From NCBI RefSeq assembly GCF_910589235.1, contig NC_060965.1:7724755-7788754 (forward strand): a DNA stretch of 64,000 bases, in the 5' to 3' direction. The translations under genes were made by a program, and so were the position numbers. The notes under the pieces are model-generated. The model did no database searches. It had not been told where the DNA came from and worked only from the letters and a program-made list of their open reading frames with translations. Source of the DNA: Vespa crabro. Taxonomy: Eukaryota; Arthropoda; Insecta; Hymenoptera; Vespidae. Shown here one piece after another: positions 36,265 through 45,679 of this stretch; positions within the stretch are counted from its first letter, which is position 1; every line of letters begins with the position of its first letter.

Positions 36265-38357
36265 AGTTTCGTTATTAAAACTGTTCATTACCCCTGGTTT
36301 TATAATGGTTTATGTCATCAAATGGTAATTCTTGACCGATTGTAACGAACAAGGTCGCATTTTAAAGATAAAGCTTTAATCTAAGACAACTATTCGACGG
36401 ATTTTTGAAACAGCTTTATTTTCTTTGAAAAAAATCATGTTAAAAAATGATATTTTTCAAGAATAGCTTATGTTCAAATAAAAAGCTTTTTCAAAACTCC
36501 GCCGAAAGGACGCCGTAGATTAAACCTTCGTCTTTAAAATAGACCTTGCTCATAGAAATATATCGAGAATTACTTCCTATTGATGGCGTCAATGCTATTT
36601 TCGACATTTTTCGCGAAGAAAAAGTTTAATACTGTGGCGTCCCTTGAAATTTGCAAAAGAGATGAAGCTTATATTCCCACGACTGATTTTCATATCACGT
36701 TTAAATGGTGCATAATTATGTCCGTGAAGTAGCGATTGCTTACTTGGTTGTTGCATAAATAGCAGATACTCAGATTTTTGAAACATTTTTAAACGCAAAG
36801 AAATGGGTTTCACGATACTCGTACGGAGAAGCTACGGTAACTCACTCGATCATTTTATTAGTAAGCTTTAGCCAGATGATTCTATGGCAAAAATAAGAAA
36901 ATACATGTCCAATCGTTTATGTCAAGGGATCTGAATTTCTATTTTATTGTTAACTTTTGGAAAAATTTATAGTTTCTTTTAGATTTTATTAAATAATAAG
37001 ATAAAGACTCTACAAACAATGTGTAGCTCATTGGCAAGTATTTGAATTCGTAATTCAAAAATTGTAGATTCTTCGAGGCTAAATAATTTTTCGGTGTTTG
37101 TTTACTGTATCTAATTTTTTTACTGAAAATAATGAATTTACTCTTTCTTACTTATTTAATAATTTGATAAAGTCTTATTATTTAATTACTTATATTTGTT
37201 TCCTCCAGTGGACTGACGTGAATTGCGCGGTGATCTATGCTAGATAGGACATAGCGGCAGTATAATTTTGTTCAATGACAAATAATTATGAAGTATATAC
37301 ATTTGTCGATTATTTTTTCAAAATTAATAATTAGTGAACAAATATATTATATATATTATTTTTAATAAAGATAAAAACACGAGTTCCTTTCTACATTATC
37401 TATGAGATTTTTCTTCCAGTGGTATTTCTTATTATATCCTCTGTAGGAGTTCACTTCACATTATTACTATTAGTACTACTGTTATTATAATAATAATATA
37501 TAATATAATAGTATAGTAATAAGAGCAGTAATAAAAAGAAATAGAAGATACTTATATTATATACATATGATGGCATATGATGACTGTAATTTATAATAAG
37601 AAGTGAAGTTAAAATATATCATTGTGTGTGGTGCTTGACGTGCGAACTCTCAACAAATCATGTCTTTGATAATTTCGACATATGAGATTTATCGGTAGAT
37701 AAATCTAACACTAACGACATATGAATAAAATTATGAAATGTTTCTTTTGTTTTCGTCTGCTAACATTTCTCCTTGTTTTACTATCTTATGACCATTATAC
37801 ATTTGTTTCTATACTGTTTCTTACTCACGATCAATCAAAGCTAATTATCTTTACTGTTACAATATAAAATGTATTAAATAATATCTAGATGAATATAAAT
37901 ATTATTTGAGTACATTTTTATTATTATTATTATATTATGTTATGTTATTATTCTTATCAGTAGTTGTAGTAATAATAGTAGTAGTAATAATCGAAGTAGT
38001 ATAGAGTGCCCTACTCCTACAGGAGAAACCATGTAAAAAAAGCACTGAAAGTTCTGCCTCATAGGTAGTGTCGAAATGAACTCATGTTTTAATTTGTATT
38101 AAAATAATGTAATATATAACTAATTACTTTTAAGAAAACATTCGAAAAATTCTCATTTTTTTTCGCAGATTAATATACTGATTCTTACATGTATCAATTA
38201 TGTTTATTATTTCCTACGCATTTATCATGAAATAAATGCGTACCGATGTCGTAGCATCACTGTGAGAAGCACGTTACCATCGAAGAAAGATATACATATG
38301 AGAGATTGAAAAGTGTGAGTTCACTGTCTACCAACATACTTACTTTCACTCACACAA
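36265..38357 (-). repeat. Left-arm copy of the 2.2-kb dispersed segment
   Basis: Inverted relative to 21958-24190, and mirror of 52018-54110. Includes the foldback element at 36326-36572 and, near 37780, the uninterrupted TA that corresponds to the MITE insertion at 22571. Confidence 0.8.
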
Positions 38358-39459
38358 AACCTATTATCATTTAATTGGCATATACGTCACCTTTCGTACT
38401 CTCCGGATATTATTGCTGTGTGATTACCAGTTATTTTTTTTCATTAAAAAATTTTCTTCGTTTTAATTACAACAACAACGGAACGCATTCCATCTTTTTC
38501 TCACATTCTACTCACCCGATATATTCAAATAGATTGCTTGCTCGTTCTTTCATATTTTTACTCACCAATCCTCCGAAGCGATCGCACGTTTCGTTTATAT
38601 TACAATTTTCACGCAAAAAACTCATTTGTTCTATGATGTTATTTCCTTTCCAAAGTTTTTAGAAATAAATCTATATGTTCTATGATTATTCTGAAAGTCT
38701 TATAATTCAACAACAACAGTTATATACACACTCACATACATTTTAGATATTCTAATGTAAGCCTTGAAGATCGACCAAGATAAAGTCAAAATGAAAGTAA
38801 TTTCAGTTCCTCGCATCCGTTTTAACCAAAACTTGTTTCTTCTGTAATTCGGTCCACCGAAATGATTGGTAACAACTGCAGAACTGTGGCACAACTTCTA
38901 TCGGAGTTATTTCGATTCTTAACTGCTGAATCCAATAACACTCGGGTCTCCGAAAAGACATCGTTGTAATACAAATAATATTTTTGAAAGAACGTTATAT
39001 TCTTGTTACTATTGATAAACCTCGTCTGTACAATCCGGTTTGGAGAGAATCGTTCAACTTTTCACGTTTTGGCAGACGGCTACGTACGTAAAAATAGTCA
39101 TGAAGCCAAAGTGAATAGGTTTGATAAACATTAAATCAAGTTCAATCACTATAGAATTGATAATGTTTTCTCTAAAATTCGAAAAGATCGATTGACTGAA
39201 TGTATCGAAAAATATTTTTTCTTTTTTTTTTTATTCCCGCATCAATTCGAAAACAGAGTAAAAATTAATATATAATCTCCGTAATAACAAAAATCTCTGT
39301 TAAATAAACAAATGATTAATTAATAAAATATCTGAATTATATTTACGGTAATCTTGAAATCGAAAATGATAATAATTTAAAAAATAAAAAGAAAGAGAAA
39401 ATCAAAATCTTACCATCAAAGTAAATAACTACAGTCGTCGATAACAATCCTCAAATAAA

Positions 39460-39513
<54 letters not shown>

Positions 39514-40113
39514 GAATATAATATATTACATTATAAAAGTTTCGCGTTAATAAATAATTTTATTAATTGTTAGTTAAACGAATTAATATTATTACTTTAA
39601 AAAAATTGTTTACTTTATTTGTCTAATTCTTTACTATATATTATTACTTTAAAAATACTTTTTTTCCGTTGTATTTCTCTTTTTAATTGTCAGGGATTTT
39701 CTTTTTAACATTTAAGAAAATCTTTCCTTCTTTTTTTTTATCGAGAAAAGATATAAAACATTTATGGCTCTATTTTTTGAAAATATAAGGGATGATAATA
39801 ATAGAGTTTATTCATGACAAGAATTAAACATGTTTAGTTATATAATTCGAGTTATCTCTCATAACATATATATTTATTTTTCGTTTTATGAAACAGAAAA
39901 AAATTTTATTATTAATATGTATACTAGATTTTTCAATATTCATTATATTTTTTAAATTTATTTTTAATTTCTTTTTTACCTTCTTTTAATTTAATATTGC
40001 TACTATATAATATATATATTTTCTCTCTTTTTCTCTCATTTTTATTCGATATTATTGATTATTAAATTTAATTTATATGTCTCAAGCATATATCAAATCA
40101 AAAATACAAATTA

Positions 40114-40172
<59 letters not shown>

Positions 40173-40689
40173 ATTTCTTTCATTTTTTATTTTTCTTAAA
40201 TCTTTTTCATTATATGAACAAGAATGGTCGCAGATAGAATCGTCATAAGTAATCACGAGCAAATACTCGTAACAACAATTATGTATCACTTATTTAATAT
40301 TACATTAGTGATATCTAAGCGGATGAATTGTGCGTTAGGAGAGAGAAAAAAGAAGAAAAAAAAGAGAACGGAAAGAAAAAGTTCTTCAAAGTTTCGATCT
40401 ATTTCTATGTTGATCATCGAAGAAGTATAGATGTCTATTCAAAGAAGTTCGATTATATGGTTGAGTGAATGAAAGTAAAAAAGAAATAACGATATACGAA
40501 GAAAGAGAGAGAAGGAAAGAATTTCTTCTCGTTTCCTGCTGTTCGCAGGATTTTCTCTTCTTGAGAGAAAGGATAGAAGGATCAATGTTAGCTTGAAGTC
40601 TTAACTAATCAAAACGTCGTCTTGACAGACATATAGATAGATAGAAACCGGGCTAGAGGAAGAGAGAAAGAAATACAGTAAAAGAGACA

Positions 40690-40735
<46 letters not shown>

Positions 40736-41770
40736 ACCGAAAATTCGCTCATCTCTCTCCAGCTGCAATCTTCCAGCCAATTTAATCAGTCGGCGAGCCT
40801 TTACAAATCTTCAGGAATTTAATTATCCTGATTATTTAGTTTCTGCTTGAGCTGTCTCTTTTTTTATTAAGAAAGCTTACTAGATATCTTCCTCTCTCTC
40901 TTTTTTGCTCTTATTGTCTCTTATATCTTAACTGATTTTTATTCTTCAATATCCTTCTTTATTCGATTATTATTATTATTGTTATTGTTATTATAGTTGT
41001 TGTTATTGTTATTATTATTAATGTTTCTAATTTTCTATATTCTTATTTAATATTTGTCTCTCTCCTATTATCTAATTTCGAAAACATACGAGGAACTCTC
41101 TCTCTCTCTCTTTCTCTCTTTCTCTCTCCTCTCTCTTTCTTTCTCCTCTCTCTTACGCGCATACATACACATATACACAATTGTAAAGCAGATATAGATG
41201 GTGAAACAAAAACTTCGATCAATTTCGAATATCTCCATTTTTTTTTTAGATATACTTAAAGAACTTTGATTTAAAAAATTTCGTTTTAGAAATAAATAAT
41301 AATTTTCTTTGCAAGTGTATATTGATAAATAATATATGAAAGTCAATTGTCTTTTTTCATTTTTTTTTTTCTTTTCAACGGAATCTTATTCTATTGAAAA
41401 TATCTGCGATAATTTTTGTTTCTCGAGTTTAATGTTTTCTATAAAAAGGAAAAAAAGATATTAATCTGTTGCGCATTTGTATGTGTGCAGATATAAAATT
41501 ATTAATATAAGAGATATATTTTAATTTAAGGGATCAAATCACACAGAACTCTCGAAAAATGTACTTATTTTAAAAAATTTATAAACTCAAAAGTATCAAA
41601 CAAATATTTTTTATTTCCGGCTACATGCTAGTTTATAGAGATTAAACAATCTCTCTTACAAAAATTATTGAAAAATATTAAAAAATGGTAGCGCTGCAGC
41701 TGATGCCGTAGAGATTCCCGCCGGAACGCGCGTCGTTTTAATTTTCGTATCTCTCGCCAGGTGGATTTAG
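38358..41770 (+). other. Left-arm interval with dense microsatellites, no recognised gene
   Basis: Tracts: (TA)n 39462-39511, (CT)n 40119-40166, (GA)n 40693-40733, CT-rich 41097-41150. Open frames here (38375-38662; 38700-38894 minus) are identical in the other arm but match no family I know, and several others are read through CT/GA repeats and carry poly-Ser/Leu or Arg/Glu. Confidence 0.4.
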
Positions 41771-42052
41771 TGTTAGAAATGTGTTGCGTTCGTTGCAACT
41801 TTTACTCCTTCTCTGGCAAGAAATAACTAACATGCCTCGGCGCCATCAAACGTACATGCGGGAAACCAACGTGAACACAAGAGAAATCATTCATTCATTC
41901 TTCGATTTTTCTAGAGACCACAGCCATAGCTGCTAAAAGTCATAGTCTGATTGTACTTATTGTATATCGAACATAGTTAAATAAACATATCACTATTGTT
42001 ACTTGATGTGAAAAGTTCTTTCTACATAGTAGTTTGTCAACGATAAAATCCA
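41771..42052 (+). repeat. LTR at the inner end of the left arm (282 bp)
   Basis: Begins TGTTAGAAATGTG and ends AAAATCCA, with TG..CA borders. It is the inverted counterpart of the LTR at 48331-48612, has exactly the same length, and contains a promoter-like ATAGTTAAATAAACATATC region near 41975. The two copies look identical until about 42033 and then differ at three of the last 22 bases. Beyond 42052 there is no primer-binding site and no gypsy interior: LINE coding sequence on the minus strand follows at once. So in the left arm it is a lone LTR. Confidence 0.78.
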
Positions 42053-42680
42053 TTGGAAAGAACCCAATTGAAACCCAATGGAAGAGCTTCATTATAATAT
42101 TTCTTCGGTTGTTTAATTTTAGCTTTGACTAATTTGCGTAGTTTCCTGTATTTCTCAAAGTGCTTTATCGATCCTGACCTAAAGGCCTTCTTCCGTTTAG
42201 TGTCTCTTTCTCGTATCCGAATTCTTATATTGTAATTTAGCAAATGCTTATGTTTATATGCTATTGTGTGCATGTTTATTATAAATATTAATGACAATGT
42301 TGTTTAACCCTTTCGCTACGGCAGCGCCGTCCGCCGGAGAACGGAAACTCGTGCCGGAAATATGCACAGTGTGCGTGGTTTTTGTATATATGTTGTTCTA
42401 AGATTTAAATAGGAACTGTGCTGAATAAAACCATCATTGCTCTAATGTAATAAGTATATTTACATTTTTAATATGAAAGGACTTACAAAATTATTAAAAT
42501 ACAAAATACAAAATTATAGGTAACAAGTATTTATATAATTACAAAGCTTAACGATTAAATATTTAATATTATTAATAGCGACACGAAAATTATTAAAATA
42601 TAATGTGTGAATATAATACGTAAAAAATATGTACAAAATATGTAATAAAGTATGTAAAATATGTAAAAAATATGTAAAAA

Positions 42681-44200
42681 CTAATAATGTAATTCTGTGT
42701 GATATATTTGGAAGCAAGGATCTATACAAAGGCCAAAATCGCAATCTTTGCACTCATACTGCGAATCCGTTCTTTTATCATTTTTGCTACAAATTACACA
42801 CCTCCGTCTTCTGCTTTTCAGCTTACAAAATGTGGAAAAATGCCTGTCGGTTAACCTCATCTGATTATCAGCGGGTCTGCTTTGACGTCCTGTTGCATTG
42901 AAACGATACTTTTCGACTATTTGTTTTATCACCGTCAAATGAAATTTTGCCATCGATATTGTTTTTCTCTGATTGTGCTTGTACATACAATATGCATTCC
43001 ACACACAGATGTTTATGAGATGAAAGAAAAATTTCCGATACCACTTCAATGGCTTCCGGACACTCTGTTCCCCTCCATATCTCGATACTGTTTCAAAATT
43101 TACAGTATGTATAGTGGAAATCATATAGACTTCATTTTTATCCATCCACTTCATCGCTAGCAAGTTTTTTGCTGCACGAAAACATGCTTCTCCTTTTTTC
43201 AGTCGCTCTTCCATCTTCGGCATTCCTTGACGTCTTTTTTTTACAGTGCCGCATGCATTCGTACAGTAATCGTGTAAAAAGTTAAATAATGCTGAACTTG
43301 AATAAACATTGTCAATGTATAGTGTGTGACCTTGGCCTAAATATGGTTGCAAGAGTGATAAAACAATTACAGCCGATTTTCCAATTCCGCTGATGTCACT
43401 TTCTGTAACAGTTGACTTTTCTTCGTAAACTATAAGGTCTTGGACATAGCCTGTTTTGCAATCACAGAGTATGTATGATTTTATTCCAAATCGATTCCTT
43501 TTCGAGGGAATGTACTGTTTGAAGGACAGGCAACCTTTGTATAACATCAAGCTTTCATCAATGCAAACTTTTTCATACGGATAAAATGTGTCGCAGAACA
43601 ATTTTCGTAGCATGTTTATTATGTCACTTATTTTATATAGACGATTATCAGCGAACCCTTGTAGACGGCTAAAATGTATCATCTGTAGTATCCAAAGATA
43701 CCGATTTCTGGTCATTACTTGACTAAAAATACTACTGCATAAATATTTATCAATACTCCAATACTTGTGTAACGCTAGTTTTTTATTACGTGTCATGAGT
43801 AGTGACAACGCAAAGAAACAGTACATTTCTCTAGTGTCGTGTTTTTTTGAGTGTCCATGTTGTTATTGCTCTTTTGAGCCGAGTAATAATTGGTCTCATC
43901 TACAATATATTCTATGAGCTTTTGATAAAAAAACAGTTCAAAGTAATCGATAATTTTAGACGATCTTCCCATTTTCTTCTTCAGTCCTGAATTTTCTGAG
44001 GAAAATTTATAAATACTTGCGAAATTTTTCGATGTTCATGTTGTGTTGCACTGGGTGTCCTTTGTATTATCGTCAATTAACTCTGCTTCTGATTCTGAAG
44101 TGCTGCATATATTATTTTTCCGTCGTCTTTTGGTGAACATTATTTTCATTTTCAGAATCGGTTACTTCAGTTTCAAATATAATACTATTTTTATGTTTTG
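42681..44200 (-). pseudogene. piggyBac transposase (element F), long but incomplete
   Basis: An open frame of 381 residues (43826-42681) plus broken N-terminal acidic sequence upstream to about 44200. The first catalytic Asp is D90 in VCIDESLML, followed by LSFKQYIPSKRNRFGIKSY. The second is D172 in LYIDNVYSS. The segment that should hold the third Asp (usual pattern GGVDxxDQ) is missing: the frame passes from NFETVSRYGGEQ directly to SVRKPLKWYRKFFFHL. That fits an in-frame deletion near 43085. The C-terminal finger is intact (CVICSKNDKRTDSQYEC, CKDC, DPCFQIYH). It resembles the relic at 63298-63492. Probably inactive because of the missing Asp and the N-terminal breaks. Confidence 0.87.
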
Positions 44201-44569
44201 AAACACGAGCCTAAACGGGCCTAAACTATTTTTGTAAATACATTTTCAAACAAAACCCTAACCTGAAAATTCTAATTTTTAAGAGTTAAGAATTATACCT
44301 TAAGCCGATCTATTCCTAATTCCTGTAAAAACCACATATGTAAAATCGTTTACTGCCGAATGGATTCGATAGAATATTTGGTATAAAACAGTAAACGATC
44401 TCCTTGATGTTTGTAATTTATTGCGTAATACGTTTGGATGTGGTTTCAACAAAGAGCAGTTTAAAAAGTTTTAAGAAATGATTAATCCAATATGTCAATA
44501 AAATCAACGGAAAATGCTCTGCCGATAACGAAAAATGTTGCCATCGACTGTAGATGGCACTTGTATAGA

Positions 44570-44690
44570 TCATTTCGATGCCGCATATATGCGGCGCTTG
44601 TACCTAGAAGTGGTGGCGTGGATGCTGCGTATATACGGCGCCCGTACCCATAAGTTGTCGAATGGATGCCGCATATATGCGGCATTCGGT
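44570..44690. promoter_or_regulatory. Subterminal palindromes of piggyBac F
   Basis: GATGCCGCATATATGCGGC occurs twice (near 44579 and 44665), with a diverged copy GATGCTGCGTATATACGGC near 44620. The core GCCGCATATATGCGGC is a perfect 16-bp palindrome. Spacing is about 43 bases. By analogy with internal repeats of other piggyBac elements these are candidate transposase-binding sites (inference). Confidence 0.6.
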
Positions 44691-45186
44691 GCGAAAGGGT
44701 TAATAAAATTGTATCTACGATGCAATTAACAGAGTTAGCGTGATATAATTCAGTCCAGTCAAAGTTCTCCAGTTTCCGTAGAAATTCATTGTAGTTGAAA
44801 TTTTTAAAGTTCCTGCATCTTTCCACCAAGAATAGGAAGGAACCTTATATCTATAGGTTATGAATATTAAGTCCATGGGCCGAGAGAAATGGAATTAGAA
44901 ATTGTCCTGATGCGATTAGCTTATCATGATCATTTATAAGACAATGAACTATTTCCTATTAAAGGATGCTGTAAGAAGATGAGTATTAAAATCTTCTAAA
45001 ATGATCGAATGACTCGACAGACTTGCTAAATTCATAAATTTGATTCGAACTTAGATAAGAAGCCAATTTTCGGTGGATGATATATTACTGCTATTAGAAT
45101 TTTGGCCCTATCTTTACAAAGTGCTTCGATTATTATATATTCTGGAATATGACAATATGTTTCATTTGATATTGTGATATTGCAAT

Positions 45187-45310
45187 GGTAAAGTGGGTGG
45201 AGGAGTTTGTATATATGTACATTTTTCAAGGCTCGAAAAATTTATATATGTACATATTTTTCGAGCCTTGAAAAATGTACACATATACAAACTCCTCCAC
45301 CCACTTTACC
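45187..45310. repeat. 124-base near-perfect hairpin within the LINE
   Basis: GGTAAAGTGGGTGGAGGAGT at 45187 is matched by its complement ending at 45310. Arms of about 54 bases differ at one position and enclose an AT-rich loop. One arm is genuine LINE coding sequence (GKVGGGVCIYVH); the other is its inverted copy, after which the LINE resumes (NETYCHIPEYIIIEALCKD). Confidence 0.92.
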
Positions 45311-45679
45311 AATTCTGTCATATCTCAGTAAGTTATTGTCTTATAAGCTGATCATGCTGTCAGAGATCTCAGGTTTCAGCCATGTTTTCAACATCCAAAT
45401 TAAGTGAAATGAATGCTTCACAATAAAGTTTCGAAATTCATCTATATGACCAAGAAGCGATTGATACTTTACATGACAGACTTGAGGATGATCCGTTATG
45501 CTTACTTACATGACCTTAAGTTCGTTTAGATTTATCTGTAATGGAACTCCAGTAATGTTAGTGGTGAAGAATCTGGTGAAGAATCTGGTCCATCATCATC
45601 GATCTTGCTGATTTATGCAGACTTCAATCTGTCTATTGAAATATTTTTATTAGCTTTTATTAGCTCATTTTTTATTTGT

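Larger units (their letters stand above)
32445..42052 (+). repeat. Left arm of the giant inverted duplication (about 9.6 kb)
   Basis: Reverse-complement partner of 48331-57930. Paired coordinates sum to about 90373-90375 over the outer part and about 90383 near the inner end, so net length differences are only a few bases. Many long open frames (for example 33684-33980, 33990-34352, 34769-35017, 38375-38662, 41068-41346) are identical in sequence in the right arm. Differences I can see are in (CT)n, (GA)n and (TA)n tracts plus three substitutions in the last 22 bases of the inner LTR. The outer end is at GAGAGAGA (32445-32452), next to sequence unlike the right flank. Confidence 0.93.
42304..44703 (-). 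mobile_element. piggyBac-like element F, 2.4 kb, TTAA target duplication
   Basis: TTAA at 42304-42307 followed by CCCTTTCGCTACGG, and GGTGCGAAAGGG followed by TTAA at 44700-44703, are the two ends. The right subterminal region carries three related palindromes, two of them perfect GCCGCATATATGCGGC. The length is normal for the superfamily. Element F has the longest open transposase frame in the window (42681-43826), so it is among the younger insertions. It lies in the spacer and not in the arms, so it is unique here. Confidence 0.92.
42053..45640 (-). pseudogene. LINE ORF2 N-terminal fragment, split by piggyBac F
   Basis: Read leftward from about 45640, this is the apurinic-type endonuclease end of a non-LTR retrotransposon ORF2. 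QSLLGHIDEFRNF near 45430 is followed by TWLKPEISDSMI near 45370, KVGGGVCIYVHFSRLEK near 45300, ILIAVIYHPPKIGFLSKFE near 45070 and FDWTELYHANSVNCIVDTIL ending at 44704. piggyBac F (42304-44703) interrupts it. The reading frame resumes exactly at the TTAA and continues as NNIVINIYNKHA, then FEKYRKLRKLVKAKIKQPKK, to 42053. It stops at the LTR border before the reverse transcriptase. A 124-base hairpin at 45187-45310 disrupts it. On its right it abuts the gypsy RNase H remnant. Confidence 0.82.

Noticed and set aside
36595..36813. 72-residue frame conserved in both arms and partly at 23.6-23.85 kb
   Set aside because: The older copy has an in-frame stop and substitutions show no bias towards silent changes that I can see. 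Better explained as shared non-coding repeat.
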